The position numbers were made by a program, and so were the translations under genes. A DNA stretch of 64,000 nt from Pseudomonas sp. LFM046 (lineage in GTDB: Bacteria > Pseudomonadota > Gammaproteobacteria > Pseudomonadales > Pseudomonadaceae): the NCBI RefSeq assembly GCF_000949385.2, contig NZ_JYKO02000001.1, forward strand, positions 1,574,620-1,638,619, given 5' to 3'. Numbering within the stretch: the stretch's first letter is position 1; each line of letters opens with the position of its first letter. A model generated the notes under the pieces. The model did no database searches. It was not told where the DNA came from and worked only from the letters and a program-made list of their open reading frames with translations. This document shows positions 10,525-19,927 of the stretch, piece by piece.

Positions 10525-11583
10525 ATGAAGATTGCCAAGACACTGATGTCCGTTGCGCTGTGCCTCGGGCTGGCCGGCGCCGCCCAGGCCGCGACCGAGC
10601 TGAAGCACTGGCCGGAGCCGGCTGCGAAGGAACTGAACGCACTGATCGCCAAGCATGCCAACCAGGGCAACTTCGCCGTCTTCGACATGGACAACACCAG
10701 CTATCGCTATGACCTGGAGGAGTCCCTGCTGCCCTTCCTGGAAATGAAAGGCGTGCTCACCCGTGAGCGGCTCGACCCGTCCCTCAAGCTGATTCCCTTC
10801 AAGGATGTGAACGGTCACAAGGAGAGCCTCAACAGCTACTACTACCGACTCTGCGAAGTGGACGACCTGGTCTGCTACCCCTGGGTCGCCCAGGTGTTCT
10901 CCGGCTTCACCCTGCGGGAGCTGAAAGGCTACGTCGATGAGCTGATGGCCTATGGCAAGCCGATCCCCGCCACTTATTACGAAGGGGACGAGGTGAAGAC
11001 GGTCGAGATCAATCCGCCGAAGATCTTCACCGGCCAGAAGGAGCTGATGAACAAACTCAGCGAGAACGGTATCGAGGTCTACATCATGACCGCTGCCCTG
11101 GAAGAGCTGGTCCGCATGGTCGCCTCCGACCCGAAGTACGGCTACAACGTGAAGCCCGAGAACGTCATCGGCGTGACCACGCTGCTGAAGGACCGCAAGA
11201 GCGGTGCCGTGACCACGGCGCGCAAGCAGATCAGCGCCGGCAAGTATGAAGAGAAGGCCAACCTGGACCTGGAGCTGACGCCGTACCTCTGGACTCCCGC
11301 CACCTGGATGTCCGGCAAGCACGCCGCCGTTCTCACCTACATCGACCAGTGGAAGAAGCCGATCCTGGTGGCCGGCGATACGCCCATCAGCGACGGCTAC
11401 ATGATGTTCCACGGCACCGATGTGAACAAAGGCGGGATCAACCTCTGGATCAACCGCAAGGCCAAGTACATGGACCAGATCACCGCCATGCGCAAGACCA
11501 ACGCCGAGGCCCAGGCCAAGCAGGGGCTGCCGGTGACGGCAGACAAGAACTGGGTGGTGGTGACACCGGAACAGATCCAATAA
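10525..11583 (+). CDS. pchP: Phosphorylcholine phosphatase
   Basis: 352-residue secreted HAD-family phosphatase hydrolysing phosphorylcholine to choline and phosphate in the periplasm. Signal peptide ends at AAQA. Motif I is D54-M-D-N-T with the extension [12 protein letters not shown], which I recognise from Pseudomonas Pch[12 protein letters not shown] fits motif II and [13 protein letters not shown] motif III. GGAATAAGAAG supplies the ribosome site. In P. aeruginosa the gene is induced by choline and betaine through GbdR; no such site was identified here. The next gene encodes a phospholipase C-like protein. Confidence 0.92.
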   Translation: MKIAKTLMSVALCLGLAGAAQAATELKHWPEPAAKELNALIAKHANQGNFAVFDMDNTSYRYDLEESLLPFLEMKGVLTRERLDPSLKLIPFKDVNGHKESLNSYYYRLCEVDDLVCYPWVAQVFSGFTLRELKGYVDELMAYGKPIPATYYEGDEVKTVEINPPKIFTGQKELMNKLSENGIEVYIMTAALEELVRMVASDPKYGYNVKPENVIGVTTLLKDRKSGAVTTARKQISAGKYEEKANLDLELTPYLWTPATWMSGKHAAVLTYIDQWKKPILVAGDTPISDGYMMFHGTDVNKGGINLWINRKAKYMDQITAMRKTNAEAQAKQGLPVTADKNWVVVTPEQIQ

Positions 11584-11605
11584 GAGCCTGAGCAGGCTCT
11601 GAGTT

Positions 11606-11627
11606 GCGGCCGCCCCAGGGCGGCCGC
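11606..11627 (+). terminator. Terminator hairpin after pchP
   Basis: GCGGCCGCCC and GGGCGGCCGC form a 10-bp stem with a 2-base CA centre as written, so a few central pairs probably open as loop. TTCGTTT follows. Confidence 0.7.
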
Positions 11628-11763
11628 TTCGTTTCCGGGCTTTGGCTAAAGTCATTCCTGTCGGCTTGATCGGTGAGTCCCGCTGTCCTGGCTGGACAGT
11701 GAAGTCGCCTGCCATGGCTGCTACCCTGCCGGGCCTCGCTCGAACCTTGTCACGGAGTGATCG

Positions 11764-13059
11764 ATGAAGTACCTGGCGCTCGCCCTCAGCCTGAGCCTTG
11801 CCGGCCTGCCGACCGCAGCCCTGGCCTGGTCCAACCACGCCCTGGGCACCGCCCTGGCACTGGCTGGGCTGCCCCAGATAAAGGATGCGCCACCGGTCGA
11901 AGTCGAGAGCCTGGAGTACTTCCTGGAAGAAGAGGGCGTCGCCCTGGAGCAGCTGCTGGACGAGCAGGAAGAGTTTTTCCGCGAGACCCTTCCGGACTAC
12001 CCGGCCCGACCCGATGACCTGCGCTGGATTCCCACCCACGGCGGTGACCACCGTCGGGCCTTCCTCATGGCGCTGCGGGTCAATCCCGAGATCAAGCTGG
12101 CCTATTTCGTCCAGGCGCTGCCGGGCATGGACTGGAACGGGCGGACGCCCCTGGACGCCGCCGATGTGCTGGTCTTCCGCAAGCTCAACCTGTGGCGCGA
12201 GTGGCGCTTCTACCAGGTGCAGCCGGGCGACAAGCTGCCGGCCCTGGCCGTGGTTGCCAGTGCCGCCGACGAGCCGGACTACGGCCATGACATCAACCTG
12301 TTCAGCGACAACCCGGGCGAAGCCGGTACCCGCTACAACTTCGGCAAGCAGCCCTTCGGCGATCCCCGCTTCGAGTACTCCTCCCAGGCGCCGTTTCACA
12401 TCGGCTACTACCACGAGGAAGACATCATCTACCGCGCCGCGCCGTACCTGGCCCGCACCTACCCCGAAGTGCGGGTGCACCAGTACCTCGGCCTGGCGCG
12501 CTTCGCCTTCGAGAGCGGCCACCCCTACTGGGGCTACCGCTTCCTCGGCTGGGGCCTGCATTACATCCAGGACCTGACCCAGCCCTATCACGCCAAGGCC
12601 TTGCCGGGTCACGGTTCCGTCCGGTTGATGTGGATCGCGCTGAAGGCGGCCGTCGGGTTGGACAGTGAAAAGCGGGCGGCCATCGCGCAGGTGGCCACCC
12701 GGCATACGGAGGTGGAGCGGTACCAGGCCGACTGGCTGCGCAAGCTGTTGCGGGAAGGGCGCAACGACAGCCCGCTGCTTCGCGCTTACACCGACAACCG
12801 TGTGGACGAAAACTATCCGCCGTTCGATGGCGAGTCCCTGCGCCTGGTGGTGTCCCAGGAAGCCTACGATGCCGCCGACGACTTCGATGCCCGTATCGCC
12901 CACTGGTTGGCGGGCGGGCAGGCTTCGACGGGATTCAGCCAGGGCAACCAACTGGCGGCGCTGCCCGACGACGTCCAGCTCAACCAGGCGCTGGTGCGCC
13001 TGATTCGCCATTTCGGCGCCCACAGCCGTAACGCGACCCGCGCCACGCTGCCGCAGTGA
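11764..13059 (+). CDS. Secreted zinc phospholipase C / S1-P1 nuclease superfamily protein
   Basis: 431 residues. Cleavage after LPTAALA would leave Trp22 as residue 1, as in Bacillus phosphatidylcholine phospholipase C, where the N-terminal Trp binds zinc. H266-Y-I-Q-D270-L-T-Q-P-Y-H276 matches the H-Y-x-x-D-x-x-Q-P-x-H zinc motif and H314-T-E-V-E318 the downstream H-x3-E pair. These give the three-zinc-site pattern of the PLC/P1 nuclease superfamily. Substrate could be a phospholipid or nucleic acid; adjacency to pchP favours a choline phospholipid. Function is inferred. Confidence 0.78.
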   Translation: MKYLALALSLSLAGLPTAALAWSNHALGTALALAGLPQIKDAPPVEVESLEYFLEEEGVALEQLLDEQEEFFRETLPDYPARPDDLRWIPTHGGDHRRAFLMALRVNPEIKLAYFVQALPGMDWNGRTPLDAADVLVFRKLNLWREWRFYQVQPGDKLPALAVVASAADEPDYGHDINLFSDNPGEAGTRYNFGKQPFGDPRFEYSSQAPFHIGYYHEEDIIYRAAPYLARTYPEVRVHQYLGLARFAFESGHPYWGYRFLGWGLHYIQDLTQPYHAKALPGHGSVRLMWIALKAAVGLDSEKRAAIAQVATRHTEVERYQADWLRKLLREGRNDSPLLRAYTDNRVDENYPPFDGESLRLVVSQEAYDAADDFDARIAHWLAGGQASTGFSQGNQLAALPDDVQLNQALVRLIRHFGAHSRNATRATLPQ

Positions 13060-13119
13060 CCCCAGGGCGCTGCCTGGATACGACTCACGTCATCTGCAAC
13101 GCGCGAAGGCGCTGATCGG

Positions 13120-13143
13120 GGTGGGGCGTCGCGCGCACCCTAC
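13120..13143. repeat. GTAG-headed hairpin (inverted orientation)
   Basis: Read on the minus strand it begins GTAGGGTGCGCGCG and ends CCCCACC, an imperfect hairpin with the GTAG head common to the other REP-like elements in this window. Confidence 0.55.
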
Positions 13144-13168
13144 GGTGAGGCAGGCAGTGAAGAGGACA

Positions 13169-13192
13169 GCCCCCTCCGCGAGGGAAGGGGGC
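13169..13192 (-). terminator. GC-rich hairpin downstream of the sulfatase gene
   Basis: GCCCCCT and AGGGGGC arms with an imperfect interior, just beyond the sulfatase stop at 13202. No T-run, so its role as terminator is tentative. Confidence 0.45.
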
Positions 13193-13201
13193 GTGGATTG
13201 C

Positions 13202-15535
13202 TCAGTGGTACTGCTGGAGTCGCAGTTCAGTGCTTTCCGGCAGCACGGCGCGATCGTTGCCCGGAGTTTCCAGCTCATCCTCCAGCGCGTCCTGCTGACG
13301 GCCCAGCAAGCCGAAGAGCGTGGTGATCGGGTGCAGCGGGCGTTTCTGCGCGACCTGGCCGGTGCTTTCAGCGGCGACGGCCGGGGTCGGCAGGGGCTCG
13401 GTGGTCACGCGGAAGTCGCTGATCTCAATCACACCGCGACCTTCGCCCAGCAGGTGGAAGGAGAAGGCCTTGCGCGCTTCCGGGTTGTCGAATGCGAAGT
13501 TGACCTTCAGCGGCTTGCCTTGTTTCAGCAACGGCATTTCCGGAATCGGCAGGGCCACGTCGCGCTCGAATTCCTTCGCCTTCAGCCGTAGCTGCGCACC
13601 CTTGCGGTCCATGCGCAGTACCTTGACGGTCATCTGCACGCTGGTGCGGGTGTTCTTCGGCAATTCCATGTACTGCGCGCCGATCAGGTTGTCGGCCCAG
13701 TCATCCTTGGCCTTGTCTTTCAGGCGGATGCGTTCGCGGGTGGCGAACTGGTATTCCTGGCCGAGGTTGCTGCCTTGTAGCGACTGGTCCAGCAAGGCGG
13801 CGCGCTGGGCGATCATGCGGGCCTTCTTGCCGCTATAGCTGCCCACGTACCGCGCTTCGTCGGCGATGAAGCCTTCGCTCTGGTAACGACGGCAGACCTG
13901 GCGGAAATCGCATTCGGTGAACGTGTCCTTGCCGTCGTGGTAGCGCAGCTTGCCGTTGGTGTAGGACATGATCTCGCGGCCAGTGGCGTAGTCGCGGAAC
14001 AGCGAGCGGCCGGACAGGTTCTGCGGCACCCGGTAGCCGAAGTAGTCGAGGATGGAGGTGGTCAGGTCGACGTGGCCGTACACGCCGGCCTTGATCGGCG
14101 GCAGCGAGGCCTGTTCCGGCGCCAGCACCAGGTTGAAGCCCCAGGCCGAGGCGAGGCGAACGTTCTCGATACCGTGGGATTCGTCCGAGGTGACGATCAC
14201 CAGGGTGTCCTTCAGCACGCCCTGTTTCTCCAGGCCGGCGAGGAAGGCGTCCACGGCGTCGTCCAGGTAGGCGATGGCGGCCTTCTTGGAATCCGGGTAG
14301 CGCGCCAGGTAATCCGCGGGGGCGGAGTAGGGCTGGTGGGTGCCGACGGTGAGCAGGGTGAGCATCCAGGGCTTCTTCTGCTGGCGCAGCTGTTTCACGT
14401 AGGTCAGCGCGCCCTCGAAGAAGGACTTGTCGTCCATGCCCCAGGGGAATTCCAGGTAGGCCTTGTTGCGGAACCAGTCGCGCCCCAGGGTCTTGTCGAA
14501 GCCCATCTGCGGCATGATCTTGTCCTTCGCCATGAAGCGCAGCCCGGCGCCCTGCAGGAAGTGGGTGCTGAAGCCGTGCTGGTGCATCTGCGACGGCAGG
14601 CAGGCCTTGGCGCGGGCCGGGTTGTTCAGCAGTTCCAGGCCCTTGGGCGTGCCCGAATCCAGCTTGCTGTAGTCACCGCAAAGCATGGCGTACAGGCCAC
14701 GGATAGTCTGGTGGCTGTGCAGCACGTAGTCCGGCGTGGTCATGGCGCGTTCGGCCCAGGTGCTGAGCTTGGGCATCAGCGAGTCCTGGTAGCTGCTGTT
14801 GATGGCTGCCCGGTTGGCGGCGATGTAGGCACCGGGAATGCCTTCCAGGGTGATCACCAGTACGTTGCGCGCGCGGCCGGGGCCGGGGAGCAGGGGAGAG
14901 CCGTCGAGGTCCAGGCGCGCCAGGCCGGCAATGTCCGGCGGCGTTTCCGGCTGGTCGCCGTCGAGCCAGTCCTCCACCGCCAACTGGCCGCTGTTCACAG
15001 CGCTGGCCATCAGCTTGTGGGGCAGGTTGAACTGCTGCCACTGGTCGGCGTCACTGGGTTGCACGTACTGCAGCGCGACGTGGCCCATCAGCAACGCGGC
15101 CGGGGCGCTGAACCATTTCCACGACAGCGGACGGTGGCGGCGCCGCCAGAAGAGCAGGCAGGCCAGCAGGCTGGCGCCGATTGCCAGGCCCAGGTACGGA
15201 TGGGTGATGCCGCCCCCCTGGGTGGAGTGGCTGACGAATTGCGGGTCGAGCAGGTATTTCAGGTCGCTCGGTTCCGGCATGCGCCCGACGGCGCCCACCA
15301 GTTCGGCGTTACCGAGAATCATCAGGCTCCAGAGCAGCATCAGCGGCACTGCCAGCAGCAGCGAGCGGCCGTAGAGCAGCAGCATCAGGAAGCTGCCGAA
15401 GGCGAGGTCGGAAAGGTAGCCGAAGGGGTTGGACCAGCCCAGCCAGTAGCGGCTGGCGAGGGGAATCACCAGGAAGAGCACGCCAAGTGTTGCGAGCGAT
15501 GCGGATTGCGACAGCCAGCGGCTGAATGGACGCAC
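13202..15535 (-). CDS. Membrane sulfatase / LtaS-type phosphoglycerol transferase family protein
   Basis: 777 residues: about four to five N-terminal membrane helices, then a periplasmic sulfatase-fold domain. VLVITLEGIPGAY supplies the first metal ligand, HSHQTIRGLYAML the catalytic Thr of the LtaS/OpgB group, and TSDESHGIEN the second metal cluster. A 200-residue C-terminal extension has no recognised motif. Start placed at the GTG at 15535 because AGGAG lies 6 bases upstream; the frame stays open 22 codons further. Family members transfer phosphoglycerol or phosphoethanolamine-like groups; the acceptor is unknown. Confidence 0.85.
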   Translation of the reverse strand: MRPFSRWLSQSASLATLGVLFLVIPLASRYWLGWSNPFGYLSDLAFGSFLMLLLYGRSLLLAVPLMLLWSLMILGNAELVGAVGRMPEPSDLKYLLDPQFVSHSTQGGGITHPYLGLAIGASLLACLLFWRRRHRPLSWKWFSAPAALLMGHVALQYVQPSDADQWQQFNLPHKLMASAVNSGQLAVEDWLDGDQPETPPDIAGLARLDLDGSPLLPGPGRARNVLVITLEGIPGAYIAANRAAINSSYQDSLMPKLSTWAERAMTTPDYVLHSHQTIRGLYAMLCGDYSKLDSGTPKGLELLNNPARAKACLPSQMHQHGFSTHFLQGAGLRFMAKDKIMPQMGFDKTLGRDWFRNKAYLEFPWGMDDKSFFEGALTYVKQLRQQKKPWMLTLLTVGTHQPYSAPADYLARYPDSKKAAIAYLDDAVDAFLAGLEKQGVLKDTLVIVTSDESHGIENVRLASAWGFNLVLAPEQASLPPIKAGVYGHVDLTTSILDYFGYRVPQNLSGRSLFRDYATGREIMSYTNGKLRYHDGKDTFTECDFRQVCRRYQSEGFIADEARYVGSYSGKKARMIAQRAALLDQSLQGSNLGQEYQFATRERIRLKDKAKDDWADNLIGAQYMELPKNTRTSVQMTVKVLRMDRKGAQLRLKAKEFERDVALPIPEMPLLKQGKPLKVNFAFDNPEARKAFSFHLLGEGRGVIEISDFRVTTEPLPTPAVAAESTGQVAQKRPLHPITTLFGLLGRQQDALEDELETPGNDRAVLPESTELRLQQYH

Positions 15536-15854
15536 AGGAACTCCTGAGATGGGGCAGTGAGAATCCGTTGGGTTGATGCTGGAATGCATGGGGTCGGGCA
15601 CTCGACGACATGATTCTGAAACATCGGTGTGCTAGCGACCAGTAGACAGTTTTGCAGAATTAAAATTCAGGCGGGCTCCGGTGATTCGTCGCCGATGAAA
15701 GGAAGGGGCGGCGAGGCGCGTCGGAATGATTCCAATGGCGACTGTCGGTCGGGACGGGCGGCTTATGGAGGTAGTCGTGGTGGTGGGCTGCACGATTCAC
15801 CCGTCGGCCAGGCCAGCAGGTAGAATGCCGCCTCGACTTTCAGAGGTAGCGGAC

Positions 15855-16691
15855 ATGGCACTCATCGGGCGTTTCAATTCACTTCAGGTGGCCAAGCACA
15901 CCGACTTCGGCCTGTACCTGGATGGCGGCCCGGATGGCGAGATCCTTCTGCCCAAGCGCTATGTGCCCAAGGACGAGCCCACCGAGGTGGGCGACTGGCT
16001 GAATGTCTTCCTTTATCTGGACAGCGAAGACCGCCCGGTGGCCACCACGCTCAAGCCCAAGGTGCAGGTCGGCGGGTTCGCCAGCCTCAAGGTGGTGGAA
16101 ATCAATCGGATCGGGCTGTTCCTCGACTGGGGCCTGCCCAAGGACCTCCTGCTGCCCCATTCGGAAGAGAAGCGCCCGCTCCAGGTGGGCGATTACTGCG
16201 TCGTGCATGTCTACCTCGACAAGCGCACCCGCCGCATCACCGCCACCGCTCGCCTGGACCGCTACCTGGACAACCACCCGCCGCACTACAAGCATGGCCA
16301 GGCCGTCGACCTGTTGGTGGCAGAGAAGACCGATCTCGGCTTCAAGGCCATTATCGAGGGCAAGCACTGGGGCCTGATCCACAAGAACGAGATGTTCAAG
16401 TTTCTCCGCAGCGGCATGCAGGAGAAGGGCTACATCAAGGAAATCCGCCCCGACGGCAAAATCAGCCTGAGCCTGCAGCCGGTGGGTGAGCAGGCGGTCA
16501 GCGGCCTGGGTGAGCAGATCATCGCCGCGCTGCGTGCCGAGGGCGGGGTGCTGCGTTTGTCCGACAAAAGCCCGCCGGAGCTGATCAGTCAGCGTTTCGG
16601 TGTCAGCAAGGGCACCTTCAAGAAGGCCATCGGCGGCCTCTACAAGCAGGGACTGATCCGCATCGAAGACGACCGTATCGAGCTGCTCTGA
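15855..16691 (+). CDS. CvfB-like S1 RNA-binding protein
   Basis: 278 residues, CvfB family: three consecutive S1-type OB modules (LQVAKHTDFGLYLD; LKVVEINRIGLFLDWG; DLLVAEKTDLGFKAII) and a C-terminal winged-helix beginning near ISQRFGVSKGTFKKAIGGLYK. These proteins bind RNA; CvfB affects virulence regulation in Staphylococcus, the role in Pseudomonas is not established. Start at 15855 follows AGAGGTAGCGG and coincides with the first OB strand. The gene is monocistronic with a strong terminator. Confidence 0.9.
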   Translation: MALIGRFNSLQVAKHTDFGLYLDGGPDGEILLPKRYVPKDEPTEVGDWLNVFLYLDSEDRPVATTLKPKVQVGGFASLKVVEINRIGLFLDWGLPKDLLLPHSEEKRPLQVGDYCVVHVYLDKRTRRITATARLDRYLDNHPPHYKHGQAVDLLVAEKTDLGFKAIIEGKHWGLIHKNEMFKFLRSGMQEKGYIKEIRPDGKISLSLQPVGEQAVSGLGEQIIAALRAEGGVLRLSDKSPPELISQRFGVSKGTFKKAIGGLYKQGLIRIEDDRIELL

Positions 16692-16740
16692 GCCTGCCGG
16701 TCGTTCTTCCGCAGGTCGTGTGATACGCGGCCCTGAAGTC

Positions 16741-16779
16741 AAAACCCCCGTCCGGATGCCTGGTCCGGACGGGGGTTTT
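16741..16779 (+). terminator. Strong rho-independent terminator
   Basis: AAAACCCCCGTCCGGA and TCCGGACGGGGGTTTT give a long perfect stem closing the CvfB-like gene; its A/T flanks allow use on both strands. Confidence 0.95.
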
Positions 16780-16958
16780 GCATTGTGTGGGGCTTGCAAA
16801 TTGCACGCTGAATGACGCCCGAATCGTGCGCAATGCATGAAAAAATTAGGCTAAAAAATTTGCAACCGACTGATTTATTTGGCGTTTCGGTTGTCATATC
16901 GCGGGCATGCACGCTGCAAATGGGGTGCAGGAGCAGTCATTTTTCTGGGAGAGAAGAC

Positions 16959-17219
16959 ATGGATCTGGATTTTGACAAGCTGATCAGCGCCTTTCCGGAA
17001 TACGAGCTGAGTGCCAAGCCTCGGCCCGATGGTGGCTTTGTGCTGACACTGGAACGCGAGGGGAAATTCTTCCAGCGCGTGGTGGCAGCAACGGCGCAGC
17101 TGGATTGGCTGGTCAGTACGCTGAAGCGCGACCTGGCGCTGGAAAATGGGGAGGTTCCGCCGGTGGAGTCGCTGAAGGTGCTGCATCGCAAGCCCTTGCC
17201 GCGCTACCTCCGCGCTTGA
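16959..17219 (+). CDS. Small DUF3509-like protein
   Basis: 86 residues, acidic N-terminal half (MDLDFDKLISAFPEYEL), a beta-rich centre (KPRPDGGFVLTLERE) and a helix ending GEVPPVESLKVL. Size and pattern fit the Pseudomonas-restricted DUF3509 family; the assignment is from memory of the family pattern. GGGAGAGAAGAC precedes the ATG. The 150 bp upstream are unusually A/T-rich for this window and probably carry the promoter. Function unknown. Confidence 0.7.
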   Translation: MDLDFDKLISAFPEYELSAKPRPDGGFVLTLEREGKFFQRVVAATAQLDWLVSTLKRDLALENGEVPPVESLKVLHRKPLPRYLRA

Positions 17220-17273
17220 GGTTGTGATGCCTGCGGGCCGCGAACGGGATGTCGCGGCCGGAATCTCCAGGGA

Positions 17274-17594
17274 TCAGGTTTCAATTCCGGAGGGTGGCAT
17301 CATGGCGTCCTCCTTCTTCTCATCCTTGTTCGACGGTTTGCGCGGCGATTCTTCGCGGCTCTCGTCCTTCTTCGGTTCCTTCAGCAGTTCCTTGGCCGAG
17401 GCCTGGACTTCGTCCACCTGCTTGTTCAGTTCGTTGACCGCTTCGCTGATGGCTTCCCGGGCGATCTCCTGGGCGGCCGCCTCGGCTTTTTTCGCCAACT
17501 TGTTGGCCGATTCTTCGGCCAGGTCGCAGCCGGACAGGCTGGCCAGCAGACCAGCGCCGAGCAGCAGGGCGACGAGACGGGGGGCAGGTTTCAT
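17274..17594 (-). CDS. Small lipoprotein with charged helical body
   Basis: 106 residues. Lipobox LSGC (Cys23) after a short signal peptide predicts an acylated, membrane-anchored protein. Residues 27-73 form one long amphipathic Ala/Glu/Lys helix, likely coiled coil, and the C-terminus is a Lys/Glu/Asp-rich disordered tail. GGAG lies upstream of the ATG. No known domain; it may act as a periplasmic spacer or stress lipoprotein, but that is speculation. Confidence 0.72.
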   Translation of the reverse strand: MKPAPRLVALLLGAGLLASLSGCDLAEESANKLAKKAEAAAQEIAREAISEAVNELNKQVDEVQASAKELLKEPKKDESREESPRKPSNKDEKKEDAMMPPSGIET

Positions 17595-17710
17595 GCAGTG
17601 TTTCTCCAGTGGTGCGATTTGCGGCGGCCATCATTGCCCAAGGCAGGCCCCGAGAAAACGGGTCAGGGTCGCAATTCTGTATTTGGACGTTTCCGATTTC
17701 CGCGCACAGG

Positions 17711-17756
17711 AAAGCCCCGGGGTCTACAGCGGCGACTGAAAAGAGCCCGGGGCTTT
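17711..17756. repeat. 11-bp inverted repeat
   Basis: AAAGCCCCGGG (17711-17721) and CCCGGGGCTTT (17746-17756) are perfect inverted arms with a 24-nt spacer, in the 333-bp gap between the lipoprotein and cytochrome genes. Nothing else was recognised in that gap. Confidence 0.7.
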
Positions 17757-17927
17757 AGGCCGGCACCCGCCGACCTCAAATAAACTGACCGGCGGATCGG
17801 GGCGGGGTTCCCGCCTGCGCAGGGCAAGTTGTTTCACTAGGCTTACGCTCTGGACGAACAATCCGCGGACGGCGGTGGGCGTTCGTGCGGAACCTGGCGA
17901 GACAACCGGCGCGGGAGCGGATTCTAC

Positions 17928-18842
17928 ATGGGCACGTGGCTGCGGCGGGTGCTGCTGGGTGGATTGCTCATCACGCAGGGAGCGGTCCAGGCGGCGGAGG
18001 TGACCTTCGACGATATCCAGCCCATCCTCCAGGCCCGCTGCGTGATGTGCCACGCCGGCGAGGCGGCGCCCCTGGGGCTGCGGCTGACCCGCCTCGACGA
18101 GCTGCTCAAGGGTAGCAAGGGCCGCCCGGTGGTGAACGCCGGTGACCCTGCCGGCAGTGAGTTGGTCCGGCGCCTGAAAGGGATCAGCCAGCCGCGCATG
18201 CCCATGACCGGGCCTCCCTTTCTCAGCGATGCCGAGATCGCCCTGTTCGAAGACTGGATCGCGGGTGGCCTCAAGGCTGGCCGCAATCCGCCCGACACCC
18301 CTGTCGCGCCGGCGCCGTTGCAGCGCCCGGCGGCGGGCCAGCCGGTCACCTATGCCCATGTGGCGCCGATCTTCGCCAGTCGCTGCGTCAAGTGCCATTC
18401 CGCCTACGGCCTGATGGGGTCAGCTCCGGAAGGCCTGCTGCTGAACAGCTACGCCGCCATCCTCGACCGTCACGAACGGGTGCGTGTGGTGCCCGGTGCC
18501 GCTGGGGCCAGTGAACTGGTGCGGCGCATCCGTGGCCAGTCGCAACCGCAGATGCCCTACGACGGCCCACCTTTTCTCAGTGATGAGGAAATCCAGTTGA
18601 TCGTGGATTGGATCGACCAGGGCGCCCGCGATACCAACGGCCAACCAGCGCCCAGCCCGGTGGGGGCGCGGGTGCGCCTGCAAGGCGTGCTGGGGGAGGG
18701 CTGGACCCTGGATTCATTGCCGCTGGTGGTCGGTCCCGGCACGCGCATCGACAAGGCGCCCGAGGTGGGCGACTACGTGGAAGTGCGCGGGCGGTGGGGC
18801 CAGGACGGCCGGGTGCTGGTAGAGCGCATCCGGCGGCGCTGA
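17928..18842 (+). CDS. Periplasmic di-haem cytochrome c protein
   Basis: 304 residues. A signal peptide ends at VQAA. Two tandem cytochrome c modules each carry a CxxCH (C38-V-M-C-H and C153-V-K-C-H) and a near-identical distal segment, RMPMTGPPFLSDAEI and QMPYDGPPFLSDEEI; Met92 or Met94 could be the axial ligand. The modules look like an internal duplication. The last 65 residues (GARVRLQGVLGEGW to the end) form a beta-rich domain resembling DUF5666. Likely an electron-transfer protein; partner unknown. GGGAGCGG precedes the ATG. Confidence 0.85.
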   Translation: MGTWLRRVLLGGLLITQGAVQAAEVTFDDIQPILQARCVMCHAGEAAPLGLRLTRLDELLKGSKGRPVVNAGDPAGSELVRRLKGISQPRMPMTGPPFLSDAEIALFEDWIAGGLKAGRNPPDTPVAPAPLQRPAAGQPVTYAHVAPIFASRCVKCHSAYGLMGSAPEGLLLNSYAAILDRHERVRVVPGAAGASELVRRIRGQSQPQMPYDGPPFLSDEEIQLIVDWIDQGARDTNGQPAPSPVGARVRLQGVLGEGWTLDSLPLVVGPGTRIDKAPEVGDYVEVRGRWGQDGRVLVERIRRR

Positions 18843-18864
18843 TCTCATGGGCTGCGGAGCGGAT

Positions 18865-19800
18865 TCAGGCCTCGGAAGGGGCCAGGGCCTTTCGCTGCTG
18901 GCGGCCGCGCAGCAGCTCGGTGCCGCTTACCAGCAGGATGCCGCCGAGCACCAGGATGGCGCCGACGACGAAAGACAGATCGAGCTGCTCGCCCAGTACC
19001 AGCACGCCAAAGGTGACACCGAACAGCGGGGTCATGAAAGACAGCACCGACAAGCGCGAGGCGAGGTAGCGGCGCAGCAGCCAGAACCACGCCAGGTAGC
19101 TCACCAGGGCGATTACCACCACCTGGAAGCTGAGGCTGATGATGGCGCGCTGGGTCAGCTGCATCTCGGTATTGCCGGTGCTGAAGGCCACCACGGTGAG
19201 CAGCAGGGCCGCGCCGAACAGCTGGTAGAACAGGGTCTTCACCGGGTTGGCCTCGGACAGCGACGAACCACGGATCACCAGCGTGGTCGCACCCCAGGCC
19301 AGGGCGCCGAGCAGGGCATAGCCGTCGCCCAGCAACGCATTGCCGGGGGCGCCGGCCGGCTGGCCGAGGAACGCGGTGGCGATGCCGCCGAAGGCCACCA
19401 GCACGCCCAGCCATTGCAAGGGCGACAGGCGTTCCTCGGGCAGCATCAGGTGCAGGCCCAGGGCGGCGAACATCGGGGCGGTGTAGAGGAATACCGACAG
19501 GTGCGAGGCGCTGGTGTGGTTCAGGCCTTCGCCGATGAACAGGAACTCCAGGGCGAAGAGCGCACCGACGGCGATGCCGGGCAGCAGGGTGCCGTCGCTG
19601 AAGGCCGCGCGACCTTCCTTCCAGAGCACCAGGGCGCCCAGCACCAGCGCCGCGCCGCCGGAGCGGATGGCCAGTTGCAGGATGGAGGGCACGTCGTCCA
19701 GGGTCAGCTTGATCGCCACTTGCTGGAAGCCCCAGCAGATGCAGAGGACGAACATCAGGCCGCAGGCGAACCAGTCCAGGGGCAGGCGGGAGGGTTTCAT
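18865..19800 (-). CDS. EamA-family DMT transporter
   Basis: 311 residues, ten predicted membrane helices in two EamA repeats (CGLMFVLCICWGFQQVAIK opens repeat one, LLGALAWGATTLVIRG repeat two). Inner-membrane drug/metabolite transporter with unknown substrate. It diverges from the LysR gene at 19928, which is the usual arrangement for a LysR-controlled exporter; the shared 127-bp interval would carry the operator. Confidence 0.88.
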   Translation of the reverse strand: MKPSRLPLDWFACGLMFVLCICWGFQQVAIKLTLDDVPSILQLAIRSGGAALVLGALVLWKEGRAAFSDGTLLPGIAVGALFALEFLFIGEGLNHTSASHLSVFLYTAPMFAALGLHLMLPEERLSPLQWLGVLVAFGGIATAFLGQPAGAPGNALLGDGYALLGALAWGATTLVIRGSSLSEANPVKTLFYQLFGAALLLTVVAFSTGNTEMQLTQRAIISLSFQVVVIALVSYLAWFWLLRRYLASRLSVLSFMTPLFGVTFGVLVLGEQLDLSFVVGAILVLGGILLVSGTELLRGRQQRKALAPSEA

Positions 19801-19927
19801 CGTTCAACTCGCATGGCAGAGAGCGCGGCAGAGGCCGCCAATGGCAGGCAGGATCGGTCCTTGGGTGCCTTGCATTCAAACGATGATTTGTCATCATGCT
19901 TTGACTTGAACTCAAAGCGAATTGGCC

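Noticed and set aside
10501-13023. 840-codon minus frame
   Set aside because: It is the antisense shadow of pchP and the phospholipase-like gene, which have signal peptides, motifs and ribosome sites.
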